A program made the translations under genes and the position numbers. Positions 53,980 to 63,201 of a stretch of DNA of 64,000 nt are shown in pieces (positions within the stretch are counted from its first letter, which is position 1; each line of letters opens with the position of its first letter). The DNA is from Thalassospira indica (GTDB taxonomy: Bacteria > Pseudomonadota > Alphaproteobacteria > Rhodospirillales > Thalassospiraceae). The stretch is from the NCBI RefSeq assembly GCF_003403095.1, contig NZ_CP031555.1, positions 558,001-622,000 of the forward strand, written 5' to 3'. The notes below the pieces were generated by a model. That model had not been told where the DNA came from. It made no database searches and saw only the letters and a list, made by a program, of their open reading frames with translations.

Positions 53980-54615
53980 ATGCCGGGTCTCACCGGAAAA
54001 CTGCCCGAAATTGATCCGATGGGCGGGGATGCGGCACTCAATAAGCTGCTGTCTGAGGTCCGGGCGTGCCGGATTTGTGCCGAACACTTGCCGCTTGGGC
54101 CGCGCCCGGTGGTGCGCATGGCAAAATCGGCGCGCATTCTGGTGATTGGGCAGGCACCCGGCACGCGGGTGCATGAAACCGGTCTGCCGTGGAATGATGC
54201 GTCCGGCGACCGGTTGCGCGATTGGCTGGGATTGTCGGTCGATGATTTTTATGATCCGGGCAAACTCGCCATCATGCCAATGGGGTTTTGTTATCCCGGT
54301 CGCTTTGATCGTGGCGGGGATTTGCCGCCCCGTCCGGAATGCGCGCCGACTTGGCATGATGCCCTGCGCCATCATTTACCCAATATCGGCCTGACTCTTC
54401 TGATCGGGCAATACGCGCAGGAACGCTATCTTGGTCCGCGCCGGGCCAAAACCATGACCGAAACCGTGCATCACTTTGCCGATTTCCTGCCCGACGGCAT
54501 CCTCCCCATGCCCCATCCAAGCTGGCGCAACACCGCCTGGATGAAAAAGAACCCGTGGTTTGAGGCCGACCTTTTGCCGGTGCTGCAATTACGTGTGCAA
54601 GGCTTGCTGACATAG
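53980..54615 (+). CDS. Uracil-DNA glycosylase family protein
   Basis: 211 residues. The UDG-superfamily blocks appear in order: [34 protein letters not shown] (motif 1 with GxAPG), [12 protein letters not shown] and [12 protein letters not shown] (motif 2 HPS). The arrangement suits COG1573-like uracil-DNA glycosylases, including single-Cys members; the four-cysteine iron-sulfur cluster of family 4 is not complete here. Probably excises uracil, though some members have lost activity. Four bases downstream of the GST gene. Confidence 0.87.
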   Translation: MPGLTGKLPEIDPMGGDAALNKLLSEVRACRICAEHLPLGPRPVVRMAKSARILVIGQAPGTRVHETGLPWNDASGDRLRDWLGLSVDDFYDPGKLAIMPMGFCYPGRFDRGGDLPPRPECAPTWHDALRHHLPNIGLTLLIGQYAQERYLGPRRAKTMTETVHHFADFLPDGILPMPHPSWRNTAWMKKNPWFEADLLPVLQLRVQGLLT

Positions 54616-54692
54616 ACCGATTTGGGTTGTGCTGGTTTTTATGTTCCAATGCGCCCAGAAGACAAGCGGCCAACATTAAGGAGGCACAAGAT

Positions 54693-54983
54693 ATGAGCAA
54701 ACTTGAAAAATCCACCATCGAAAAGGCGCTGACCCATCTTTCGGGATGGGCGCTTGCCGATGACGGGCTTTCGATCACGCGCGTCTACAAGTTTGGCGAT
54801 TTCAATGCCGCGTTTGGCTTCATGACGCGGGTGGCACTCATGGCCGACAAGATGGATCACCATCCCGAATGGTTCAATGTCTATAACAAGGTCGAAATGA
54901 CGCTGACCACCCACGATGCCGGTGGCGTGACGCAAAAGGACATTGATCTGGCAACCTTCTGCCAAACGGCTTCTGGTCAATAA
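54693..54983 (+). CDS. phhB: 4a-hydroxytetrahydrobiopterin dehydratase (PCD)
   Basis: 96 residues from the ATG at 54693, with AAGGAGG upstream. The conserved active-site segment [22 protein letters not shown] and the AALMADKM helix match pterin-4a-carbinolamine dehydratase. It recycles the tetrahydropterin cofactor of aromatic amino-acid hydroxylases; a pterin role with molybdopterin is also described for family members. No hydroxylase gene is adjacent in this window. Confidence 0.92.
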   Translation: MSKLEKSTIEKALTHLSGWALADDGLSITRVYKFGDFNAAFGFMTRVALMADKMDHHPEWFNVYNKVEMTLTTHDAGGVTQKDIDLATFCQTASGQ

Positions 54984-54999
54984 GCCCTGCCAAATGAAT

Positions 55000-55031
55000 T
55001 GCGCCCTGCCGCTGGGGGACGGCAGGGCGCA
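55000..55031. terminator. Strong hairpin between convergent genes
   Basis: 12-bp perfect stem TGCGCCCTGCCG / CGGCAGGGCGCA with an 8-nt loop. It lies between the dehydratase and SDR genes. No clear T-run follows, so it may act as a bidirectional or factor-aided terminator. Confidence 0.55.
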
Positions 55032-55065
55032 TTGGCTGCGGATAAAGAATCGAAATCGTGTGGGA

Positions 55066-55827
55066 CTATTTCGGTTCCAGCCGGACCGCGCCATCTATGC
55101 GAATGGTCTCGCCATTGATCATTTCATTTTCACAGATATGCGTCGCCAGACGGCCATATTCATGCGGATCGCCCAAGCGTTTCGGGAACGGGATATTTGC
55201 TGCAAGTGCGACCTGCATTTCATCAGGCAGGGCGGTGACCATCGGGGTGCCAAACATGCCCGGCGCAATCGACACAACACGAATGCCATGGCGTGCCAAT
55301 TCACGTGCGGCCGGAAGGGTCATTGCGGCGACACCACCTTTTGATGCCGAATAGGCCGCCTGTCCGATCTGCCCTTCAAATGCCGCGATAGACGCCGTAT
55401 TGATGATCACGCCCCTTTCTCCTCCGGGCGACGGTTCATTGCGGCTCATGGCCGTTGCGGCAACCCGCATCATATTGAATGTGCCGATCAGGTTGACATT
55501 GATCACGCGTGCAAAGGCATCCAGATCGGCCGGGCCTTCGCGCCCGACAATGCGTTCGCCCTGAAGGATTCCGGCACAGTTCACAAGGATCGATGGCGCG
55601 CCAAGATCCTCAACCACCTTGGCAACCGCCTGCTCGACACTTTCCCCGTTCGATACATCAACGCCATAGCCAACCCCGCCGAGTTTTTCGGCGGTCGCCC
55701 TAGCTCCGTCTGCATTCAAATCAAACGCCGCAATTCGTGCTCCGGCATGTGCCAGTGTCTCTGCCGTTGCTGCACCCAGACCGGATGCCGCCCCGGTTAC
55801 AATGGCAATCGATCCCTTGATTTGCAT
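55066..55827 (-). CDS. Short-chain dehydrogenase/reductase (3-hydroxyacyl-CoA dehydrogenase-like)
   Basis: 253 residues from ATG 55827, preceded by AGGAGG at eight bases. Classical SDR with [20 protein letters not shown] (cofactor), Ile-Asn-Thr-Ala-Ser in [14 protein letters not shown] (catalytic Ser), [13 protein letters not shown] (Tyr-x-x-x-Lys) and NCAG in the [11 protein letters not shown] strand. The pattern is like 3-hydroxy-2-methylbutyryl-CoA dehydrogenases. An alternative start at 55902 lacks a site. It is divergent from nothing, convergent with the dehydratase gene, and probably a single-gene unit. Confidence 0.9.
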   Translation of the reverse strand: MQIKGSIAIVTGAASGLGAATAETLAHAGARIAAFDLNADGARATAEKLGGVGYGVDVSNGESVEQAVAKVVEDLGAPSILVNCAGILQGERIVGREGPADLDAFARVINVNLIGTFNMMRVAATAMSRNEPSPGGERGVIINTASIAAFEGQIGQAAYSASKGGVAAMTLPAARELARHGIRVVSIAPGMFGTPMVTALPDEMQVALAANIPFPKRLGDPHEYGRLATHICENEMINGETIRIDGAVRLEPK

Positions 55828-55945
55828 GACGTGAAGCCTCCTGACGCGCGTTATTTTACTTAATTCGGTATTTATATACCAAATTATATCTTTTACGGGC
55901 AAGGGCTATTCCGGGGTGGTTCCTATATGCGGATTACGGGTGTGG

Positions 55946-56836
55946 TTAAGGCCCGGTTGCGCGCTTTGCAAGCTTGCGCTCACGCAGTGCGACATAGATC
56001 GCAGCGCCGATAATCATCGCCCCGCCGGGTAATATCCAGATATCGGGCACTTCGCCAAACAGGATCAGCGCAAGTACGGCAATGATCGGCAAACGCAAAT
56101 AGGAAAATCCGACAAAGAAACTGTAATCGGCCAGTTGCAGGGCTTTGACATTGCAAACCTGCATCACATTCATCATCAACGCGGCAACCGCCATCAGGCC
56201 AAGTGCAGACCAACTTGGCGTCTGCCAGACGAATAATGCCGGGATCAGGGAAACCGATGTGGTGATGATCATCAGATAAAACAAAAGCGATGTGGTGGAC
56301 TCGGTTGCCACCAACCGCTTTGTGATCAACCCGGCACTGGCCATGCAGATCGCCGCCGCAATTGGCAGAATGCTGGCCGCTTGCATGGTGTCTGTCCCGG
56401 GCTGAATGATCAGCGCCACACCAACAAACCCGATAACAATCGCAAGCCAGCGGTGAATGCGCACCTGTTCGCGCAAAATCACCGCGGCCAAAATGGTGCC
56501 AAACAGGGGTACTGTGAAATTAAGCGTCGTCGCCTCGGCCAGTGGCAAATACAACACCGCCATAAACCACAAACACATCTCCGCTGCCGACAACACCCCG
56601 CGCAAGCCAAACAAAGGCAGGCGCTTGGTCGCAAGGCTGCCAATCCCGCGCTTCATCACCATTGGCAAAATCAGGATCAGGCCAAAGGCAAAGCGCAAAA
56701 ACACCGCCTGATAGGGATGCAGTTCCTCGGTGGCATAGCGGATCGTCAGGGTAAAACACGCCGCCAGAATGGCCGCAAGCAGCGCGAAAAAGCTTGCCCG
56801 CATCACATCGGACTGGGTGTTGAACCATGTCCGCAT
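55946..56836 (-). CDS. EamA/DMT transporter, third of a tandem trio
   Basis: 296 residues, ten hydrophobic segments, two EamA repeats. Key family patterns are YQAVFLRFAFGLILILPM and YLPLAEATTLNFTVPLFGTILAAVIL, with a second repeat (FYLMIITTSVSLIPALFVW). It starts at 56836, just after the stop of the preceding paralogue, with AGGAAG upstream. The three proteins share order and length, and the ends of the genes overlap or nearly so, so they arose by duplication and are co-translated. Substrates unknown. Confidence 0.9.
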   Translation of the reverse strand: MRTWFNTQSDVMRASFFALLAAILAACFTLTIRYATEELHPYQAVFLRFAFGLILILPMVMKRGIGSLATKRLPLFGLRGVLSAAEMCLWFMAVLYLPLAEATTLNFTVPLFGTILAAVILREQVRIHRWLAIVIGFVGVALIIQPGTDTMQAASILPIAAAICMASAGLITKRLVATESTTSLLFYLMIITTSVSLIPALFVWQTPSWSALGLMAVAALMMNVMQVCNVKALQLADYSFFVGFSYLRLPIIAVLALILFGEVPDIWILPGGAMIIGAAIYVALRERKLAKRATGP

Positions 56837-56840
56837 GCCG

Positions 56841-57791
56841 TCACGACTTCCTGTTGGACGGCGGCGGGTCAAGGTCGCTTGCCGTGGCCGAAAGCCCGCG
56901 CTTGATCCGGTTGGCTTCGCGGTTCAATTTCGCCTCGCGCCGCGCGATATAAAGTGCGGACCCGATAATCAGGGCCGCACCCGGCACCAGCCATATTTCC
57001 GGAACCTCGCCAAACATCACTAGGGCGATACCGACGACAAAGGGCAAGCGCAGGTAATTAAACCCGATCACAAAGCTGTAATCATAAACCCGAAAGGCGT
57101 TGGTGTTACAAAGCTGGGTGATGTTGGCCATGAACGCGCCCGCCACCATCAGGCCAAGCACCTCAAGGCTCGGTGTCTCCCAGACAAACAATGCCGGGAT
57201 CAGGGTCAGGGGCGTGGTCAGCATCATCATGTAAAGGATGATGGCGGTCGGGTTTTCGGTCCGCGAAAGTGACTTGATCGTCAATCCTGCACTGGCCATG
57301 CAAATGGCCGCCGCAATCGGAAACAGGCTTGCCAGTTGCACGGTTTCGCTGCCCGGCCGGATGATCACCAGCACCCCGCCAAAACCGACCAGCAAGGCCG
57401 CAATCCGGTATTTGCGAACTTTCTCACCCAAAAAGATCGCGGCAAGGATGGTCCCAAACAGCGGCACGGTGAAATTAAGCGCCGTTGCCTCGGCCAGCGG
57501 CATATAGGCAATCGCCGAAAACCAGAAACTCATCGCCCCCATCGACAGAACCGCACGCAGGCAAAACATCGGAAAACGCTTGGTCTTAAGCGGCGTTAAT
57601 CCTGCCCGCAACGCAATCGGGGCGATGAATAAAAGCCCAAAGAAATTGCGCAAAAACACCGCCTGCAACGGATCGATATGCTCGGTCGCAAGGCGGACAA
57701 ACACCGAAAAGATCGCCGCACTGATCGATGCCATCAGGCCAAAGGCGGTCGCCTGCAAATAGGGCGGAAGTCCGTTAAACCACTCACGCAT
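56841..57791 (-). CDS. EamA/DMT transporter, second of a tandem trio
   Basis: 316 residues. It begins at 57791 inside the end of the preceding gene (ATGCGTGA overlap), so translation is coupled. The pattern HIDPLQAVFLRNFFGLLFIAP and YMPLAEATALNFTVPLFGTILAAIFLG matches its neighbours almost motif by motif. The second repeat contains MMLTTPLTLIPALFVWETPSL. The C-terminus is basic and Pro/Ser rich. It is likely an exporter of a metabolite; the duplicated state suggests either heteromeric function or different substrates. Confidence 0.9.
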   Translation of the reverse strand: MREWFNGLPPYLQATAFGLMASISAAIFSVFVRLATEHIDPLQAVFLRNFFGLLFIAPIALRAGLTPLKTKRFPMFCLRAVLSMGAMSFWFSAIAYMPLAEATALNFTVPLFGTILAAIFLGEKVRKYRIAALLVGFGGVLVIIRPGSETVQLASLFPIAAAICMASAGLTIKSLSRTENPTAIILYMMMLTTPLTLIPALFVWETPSLEVLGLMVAGAFMANITQLCNTNAFRVYDYSFVIGFNYLRLPFVVGIALVMFGEVPEIWLVPGAALIIGSALYIARREAKLNREANRIKRGLSATASDLDPPPSNRKS

Positions 57792-58770
57792 CGGGCTTGT
57801 CCTTTGCGGGGGCATCCCGATCCACGCGGGTCACCGGGATGGCTTGCGGATCGGCGGGTGCTGTGGTCGGCAGGTTGGCTTCCCTCTTGGCCCGTTTGGC
57901 CAGAACCGCCTCACGCCGCGCGATATAAAGTGCTGATCCAATGATCAAGGCCGCCCCCGCCCAGGTCCAGAAATCAACCACCTCGCCAAACATCACATAG
58001 GCCAAGGCCGCAACAAAGGGCAGGCGCAGGAAATCAAAAATCATGACATAGGACTGATCGGCCGTGCGATAGGCACGCACCAGCAATTGCTGTCCCGCTG
58101 TTCCGGTCACGGCAATGATCAACAGGATGAACAATTGCCACATGCTCGGTCCCTGCCAGTATATCAGCGCCGGGATCAGCGACAGCGGCGTCATGATCAG
58201 GCCCATCCAGGTTACGATGGCATTGGCACTTTCGGTCCGTGACAGCATTTTAACCGTGGTCATCGCGCACGCCATGAAAACCGTCGCGCCAAGCGCCAGG
58301 ATCGCACCGGTCTCAAAACTTTGGCCAAACGGGCGGATCACAATCATCGCCCCGACAAAACCGATCGCAATCGCGCTCCAGCGACGCGCCCGCACGGTTT
58401 CACGTACCACTACTGCGGCCAGCACCGTGGTCAGGATCGGCAGGGTAAAGTTGATCGCAATGACCTGTGCCGCGGGTGACAGCGACAGGGCGGTAAAAAT
58501 GCACGACATCGCCCCGAAACCGAGAACCCCGCGCAGAAAATGCAGCTTGAACCGCTCGGTCTTTAATCCGCTTGCGCCATGGCGCACCATCCACGGCACC
58601 ATCGGCAACAATCCGAACAGGTTACGGAAAAACGATGCCTCGAACGGATGCAGGTCTGCTGTGACATAGCGGATAAAAACCGCCATTACCGCAAAACACA
58701 TTGCAGCACTGATCATAAGAAGGGCGCCCATCAGGGCTGCATTGTCAGAGGCGGGGCGATGTAAAATCAT
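57784..58770 (-). CDS. EamA/DMT transporter, first of a tandem trio
   Basis: 328 residues with ten helices. It contains LHPFEASFFRNLFGLLPMVPWM and SLSPAAQVIAINFTLPILTTVLAAVVV, equivalent to the two downstream paralogues but more divergent. The tail is long (APADPQAIPVTRVDRDA in part) and charged. It is the promoter-proximal gene, divergent from an Lrp/AsnC regulator with about 170 bases between, so regulation by that protein in response to an amino acid is plausible. The substrate is not determined. Confidence 0.9.
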   Translation of the reverse strand: MILHRPASDNAALMGALLMISAAMCFAVMAVFIRYVTADLHPFEASFFRNLFGLLPMVPWMVRHGASGLKTERFKLHFLRGVLGFGAMSCIFTALSLSPAAQVIAINFTLPILTTVLAAVVVRETVRARRWSAIAIGFVGAMIVIRPFGQSFETGAILALGATVFMACAMTTVKMLSRTESANAIVTWMGLIMTPLSLIPALIYWQGPSMWQLFILLIIAVTGTAGQQLLVRAYRTADQSYVMIFDFLRLPFVAALAYVMFGEVVDFWTWAGAALIIGSALYIARREAVLAKRAKREANLPTTAPADPQAIPVTRVDRDAPAKDKPDA

Positions 58771-58938
58771 TACAAGTAAAGGTTTACGCAGCTATCCGGA
58801 AAAAATCCAGTCTCGCGAACGGGGTATCGCATGGCAGCGGCGCATGGCAGACCCGGCAAATTTGGCGAACAGTTCGCGCACACCCGTTTTTCGTGTAAGA
58901 TCAAGGCAATCAGCAAAATCCATTCAGGGGGAAGATAA

Positions 58939-59400
58939 ATGGATGCAATTGATCGCAAACTGATCGACATCCTGCAGGAAGACGCATCACTGTCCTATTC
59001 GGTTCTGGGAACAAAGGTCGGGTTGTCTGTTTCTGCGGTGAATGATCGCGTGCGCAAGCTGCGCGAACAGGGGATTATTCAGGCCTATCGCATTTCGGTC
59101 GATCCAAACGCCATTGGCCGTGCCTTGACCGCAATGGTCTGGCTGCGCACCGATCCGGCCAAGGGCAACAAGAAACTGGTCAAATCCCTGATCAAGGCCG
59201 ATGAAGTGCTGGAATGCCATCACATGACAGGACGCTTTGATTTTCTGGTCAAATTGCGCCTGCGCGATACCGGCCATCTGGAATCGTTCATTTCCGACAC
59301 GATCAAGGAAATGCCCGGCGTGGTCGAAGTTCTGCCGGAAATCGCCTTGTCAACGGCCAAGGAAACCCTATTTGTTCCGGCGCAGGCCGACCACGAATAG
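58939..59400 (+). CDS. Lrp/AsnC family transcriptional regulator
   Basis: 153 residues. The N-terminal helix-turn-helix (DAIDRKLIDILQEDASLSYSVLGTKVGLSVSAVNDRVRKL, in part) is typical. The RAM ligand-binding domain follows with HHMTGRFDFLVKLRLRDTGHLESFI. Lrp proteins bind amino acids and act as local or global regulators. GGGGGA precedes the ATG. It is divergent from the transporter trio and probably controls it; whether it also controls the antiporter downstream is unclear. Confidence 0.93.
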   Translation: MDAIDRKLIDILQEDASLSYSVLGTKVGLSVSAVNDRVRKLREQGIIQAYRISVDPNAIGRALTAMVWLRTDPAKGNKKLVKSLIKADEVLECHHMTGRFDFLVKLRLRDTGHLESFISDTIKEMPGVVEVLPEIALSTAKETLFVPAQADHE

Positions 59401-59556
59401 GGGGCCGTGCCTGACTTTACAGTTTCAGGAAAATTTTGATCAGTCATCGGGGGTGATGGCATTGCCGGTCATCATTTCCTAAGTATCACTATGTGATAGT
59501 ACTGCGCACGCAACCCGCCAAACCCATTCTGATGTCCCGACATAGGAGCCCCCGAA

Positions 59557-61605
59557 ATGATTGAATCGATGAATCTGGTGATCCTGATTGCATCGATTCT
59601 GGTGGTGGTGGCTGTTTTCACCAGTCTGGTCAGCTTCCGGGTTGGCGCGCCCTTGCTGTTGGTGTTTCTGTTTGTCGGTCTGGCGGCGGGCGAGGACGGC
59701 ATTGGCGGCATCATGTTCGACAATGCGCCGCTTGCCTATTTCATCGGCTCCATCGCGCTCGCCCTGATCCTGTTTGACAGTGGCTTTGAAACCCAGCTCC
59801 GAACGTTAAAAATCGCCGCCGGACCATCCCTTGTTCTGGCAACTTTCGGGGTGTTGATCACCACCGGGGTGATTGGCGGGGTCACCTGGCTGGTGCTCGA
59901 TGTGCCGTGGCTGGTCGCACTTTTGTTCGGGGCGATTGTCAGCTCGACCGATGCGGCGGCGGTATTCTTCCTTTTGCGTGTGGGCGGCATCAATCTGCGT
60001 GATCGCACGCGCAGCACGCTTGAAGTTGAGTCTGGCTCAAACGACCCGATGGCGGTGTTTCTCACCATCTCGCTTGTCGAACTGATCATTCTGGGTGGTG
60101 GTGAAAACATCGCGCTTGAACTCCTGCAACGCTTCATCCTTCAGATCGGACTTGGCGCGATTTTCGGCCTTGCGGGTGGCTATGCGCTGGTCTGGATGAT
60201 CAACCGGGTCAAACTTGAACCGGGCCTGGTGCCGATCATTACCATGGCGTTGGCACTCAGCCTGTTTGGCGCGACCAGTATTCTCGGCGGCAGTGGCTTT
60301 TTGGCGGTTTATGTCGCGGGTCTTTATGCCGGGAACAGCAACATGAAAATGAGCGTCGGCGTCCGGCGTTTTCAGCATGTCACCACTTGGCTTGCCCAGA
60401 TCGCGATGTTTGTCACCTTGGGTCTGCTCGCCACCCCGTCCGAATTTGGCACAGTTGTCCTTCCGGGCGTTATTCTGGCGCTGGTTCTGGTGTTTGTCGC
60501 CCGTCCGGTGGCGGTCTGGCTGTGCCTGATGTTCTTTAACTTCTCGCGCAATGACACCGCCTTTATTTCATGGGTCGGTTTGCGCGGCGCGGTGTCCATC
60601 CTGCTTGCCATTGTGCCGATGGTCGAAGGCGTGCCCGAAGGGCAGCTGTTGTTTAACACCGCCTTTATTGTCGTGATTACCTCGCTTTTGCTGCAGGGCT
60701 GGACGATCCGGCGGATGGCGCATTGGCTGGGCATTATTGTGCCGGCCCGCCATGGCCCGGTGGACCGTATTGACCTTGAACTGCCCGGCAATGCCAATCA
60801 GGAAATCGTTGTCTATCGCGTCCACGAAGCCAGTGCCGTTGCCACCGGCCATCGTATTCCGCGCTGGGCACGGCCAAGCCTGATCCTGCGTGATGGTGCG
60901 TCATTGCGTCCGCATTCTGCCGGGCCGGTTCAGGGCGGTGATCAGGTCTATATCATCACCCCGCCCAAGCATGTCGACCTGCTCGACCAACTGTTTGCCG
61001 GTCCGGCCGAGGGCGCCAATGACGTCGAACTGTTTGGCGATTTCAGCTTCCCGGCCGATACCCGGATTGCCGATATTGGTCGTCTGTATGGCTTTGCCGT
61101 CGACGCTGATGACACCGAACTCACCGTGGCCGAAATCCTCGAACGCGATCTGCCCGGCGATCTCGAACTCGGTGATCGCATGCCCTATGGCACGGTGGAA
61201 CTGATCGTGCGCCGCACAGATGATGAGCACGACGTGCTTGAGGTCGGCTTGGCGGTTGAACAACAAAAAGCCAAACCCAAACGCCGCATTCCGATCTTCC
61301 AGTCGCGCAGCGAATTGCTTGCAATCTGGAAAGACTGGCAGAAACGCAAACGCGCCGAAAAGAATGCGGCGCTGAGCGATCAGACATCATCAACGGCCAA
61401 GCAGATTGATGATGGCTCAGACGAGGCCGATGTGACTGAGGCCCCCGACGTGCCGGGCGCATCCGATGACACGGTCGACGATGTGGCTGGCGACGCGGTT
61501 AACGACACGTCCGGTGACACCCCCGAAGACGGTGCTGAAACCCCCGAACCAGAAGAAGACAGCGGCAAAAAGCCCGGCAAAGCAGGTCGGTCGAAAAAAT
61601 CCTGA
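59557..61605 (+). CDS. Potassium/proton antiporter, CvrA/NhaP2-like
   Basis: 682 residues. About twelve membrane helices occupy the first 400: NLVILIASILVVVAVFTSLVSF, LLLVFLFVGLAAGEDG, LALILFDSGFETQLRTLKIAA, LLFGAIVSSTDAAAVFFLLR and EVESGSNDPMAVFLTI, the last with the ion-binding SNDP motif of CPA1 antiporters. A cytoplasmic TrkA_C-like domain (about 410-570) follows. The final roughly 60 residues are Asp/Thr/Glu/Pro-rich low complexity ending in a basic patch. It probably extrudes K+ in exchange for H+. AGGAG is eight bases ahead of the ATG. Confidence 0.92.
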   Translation: MIESMNLVILIASILVVVAVFTSLVSFRVGAPLLLVFLFVGLAAGEDGIGGIMFDNAPLAYFIGSIALALILFDSGFETQLRTLKIAAGPSLVLATFGVLITTGVIGGVTWLVLDVPWLVALLFGAIVSSTDAAAVFFLLRVGGINLRDRTRSTLEVESGSNDPMAVFLTISLVELIILGGGENIALELLQRFILQIGLGAIFGLAGGYALVWMINRVKLEPGLVPIITMALALSLFGATSILGGSGFLAVYVAGLYAGNSNMKMSVGVRRFQHVTTWLAQIAMFVTLGLLATPSEFGTVVLPGVILALVLVFVARPVAVWLCLMFFNFSRNDTAFISWVGLRGAVSILLAIVPMVEGVPEGQLLFNTAFIVVITSLLLQGWTIRRMAHWLGIIVPARHGPVDRIDLELPGNANQEIVVYRVHEASAVATGHRIPRWARPSLILRDGASLRPHSAGPVQGGDQVYIITPPKHVDLLDQLFAGPAEGANDVELFGDFSFPADTRIADIGRLYGFAVDADDTELTVAEILERDLPGDLELGDRMPYGTVELIVRRTDDEHDVLEVGLAVEQQKAKPKRRIPIFQSRSELLAIWKDWQKRKRAEKNAALSDQTSSTAKQIDDGSDEADVTEAPDVPGASDDTVDDVAGDAVNDTSGDTPEDGAETPEPEEDSGKKPGKAGRSKKS

Positions 61606-61731
61606 TTGGCGATGCATTAGATTTCCGCTCTTTGGATTAGTTTGGCTAATGACAGGATCAAAAAAGCTGGTTTGGCGCCGGTTCTGAACTGCCCTAAATT
61701 GTGGCTTCAATTCTTTTGGAGTCCTTGGGCC

Positions 61732-62673
61732 ATGTTCGGTCTTTACGCAGCAGTTGTCTTGATCTGGGGATCGACCTGGATCGCCATTCAGTATCAGCTT
61801 TCGGTCGCCCCCGAAGTCGCCGTCGCCTATCGCTTTGCCTTGGCAACGCTGATCTTGATGGCGTGGTGTGGCCTGCGCCGCTTGCCGATGCGTTTTACGC
61901 TGCGTGATCATTTCTTCATGGCGGTTCTGGGCGTCTGTCTGTTTTCGCTGAACTATGTCCTGATCTATGTCGCCAGTATCCATCTGACATCCGGGCTTCT
62001 GGCGGTGGTGTTTTCCACTATCGTCATCATGAATATGATTAATGGCGTGATCTTTTTCCGCCGCCGTCCCGAAACCCGCACCCTGATCGGGGCCGGGATC
62101 GGGCTTACCGGCATTGCCATGGTCTTTGCCAATGATCTGGCCGCCTTCGATCTGACCACCGGCGGCAGCATCGGTCTTCTGGTCTCCCTTGCCGGAAGTT
62201 ACATCGCATCGCTTGGCAATATGGCATCAGCCCGCAACCATGCGCGCGGGGTTCCGGTCATGCAGGCCAATGCTTACGGCATGCTCTATGGCACGCTGTT
62301 GCTGTTTGGCTATATCGCGCTTGCCGGGATCCCGGTCACCTTTGATACCAGCACAAGCTTCCTTGCATCGTGGGTCTATCTCGCCCTGTTCGGATCGGTT
62401 TTGGGCTTTGGTTTCTATCTGACACTTCTGGGCAAGATCGGCCCGGATCGTGCGGCATACAGTTCGGTGATGTTCCCGATTGTCGCCCTGTTGCTGTCGA
62501 CCTGGTTTGAGGATTTCCACTGGATGGGCAACATAATCTGGGGTGTGGCGCTGACATTGGTCGGCAACGTGGTTATTCTGACCAAACGGGTTCCCAAACC
62601 GGCGACCAAGGTGCTCGAACAGGTTGCACCAGTACCGCCAACTTGCGCAACAAACCCGACAGCAAAGCCCTGA
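61732..62673 (+). CDS. EamA/DMT family transporter
   Basis: 313 residues from ATG 61732 with GGAG ten bases upstream. Ten helices, with VVLIWGSTWIAIQYQLSVAPEVAVAYRFALATLILM (in part) as the first repeat and LGNMASARNHARGVPVMQANA in the second. It is not closely similar to the trio at 55.9-58.8 kb. The C-terminus is Pro/Ala-rich. A metabolite exporter is likely; no substrate is inferred. The upstream start at 61642 has no ribosome-binding site. Confidence 0.88.
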   Translation: MFGLYAAVVLIWGSTWIAIQYQLSVAPEVAVAYRFALATLILMAWCGLRRLPMRFTLRDHFFMAVLGVCLFSLNYVLIYVASIHLTSGLLAVVFSTIVIMNMINGVIFFRRRPETRTLIGAGIGLTGIAMVFANDLAAFDLTTGGSIGLLVSLAGSYIASLGNMASARNHARGVPVMQANAYGMLYGTLLLFGYIALAGIPVTFDTSTSFLASWVYLALFGSVLGFGFYLTLLGKIGPDRAAYSSVMFPIVALLLSTWFEDFHWMGNIIWGVALTLVGNVVILTKRVPKPATKVLEQVAPVPPTCATNPTAKP

Positions 62674-62700
62674 TGGCAGACCTGAAGACGGAGTAACAAG

Positions 62701-63201
62701 ATGAACGGTGCGGCCTATTTCGAACGCATGGCGCAATATAATCTCTGGGCCAACACGCGTGCCTATGGGCTTTGCGCAAAATTGCCAGCCGCCGAACTCG
62801 ATGCCCCGCGCACGGCCTTCTTCCCGTCGATCCTGTGCACGCTCAATCATATCCTGGTGGCTGATCGCATCTGGATGAGCCGCCTGCTCGGCAGTCCGGT
62901 GGCCATGCCGCTCAATACAATTCTCTATGAAAATTTCGATGAACTCCGCCACGCCCGCGTGGCCGAAGATCAGGCGATCATTGAGTTCACCAACGGCCTG
63001 ACCGATGCCGTGGTAACCGCCGATCTTACCTATCACTCGGTCGCCGGTGATGCCTATACCATGCCGCGCAATCTGATATTGGCGCATATGTTCAATCATC
63101 AGACCCATCATCGCGGCCAGCTCTCGAACATGCTGATCGAAGCTGGCGCTGGCCCGCTTGAAATTGATCTGGTCTTTTTCGCCCGGGATCAGTTGGGATG
63201 A
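62701..63201 (+). CDS. DinB family protein (metal-binding four-helix)
   Basis: 166 residues. DinB/YfiT-type metalloprotein: the first helix carries QYNLWANTRAYGLC, the second CTLNHILVADRIWMSRLLG with a metal His, and the C-terminal MFNHQTHHRGQLSNMLIEAG with the HxxxH pair. Bacterial relatives include thiol transferases using bacillithiol or mycothiol, but the function here is unknown. GGAG precedes the start. It overlaps the next gene by ATGA, so the two are translationally coupled. Confidence 0.92.
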   Translation: MNGAAYFERMAQYNLWANTRAYGLCAKLPAAELDAPRTAFFPSILCTLNHILVADRIWMSRLLGSPVAMPLNTILYENFDELRHARVAEDQAIIEFTNGLTDAVVTADLTYHSVAGDAYTMPRNLILAHMFNHQTHHRGQLSNMLIEAGAGPLEIDLVFFARDQLG

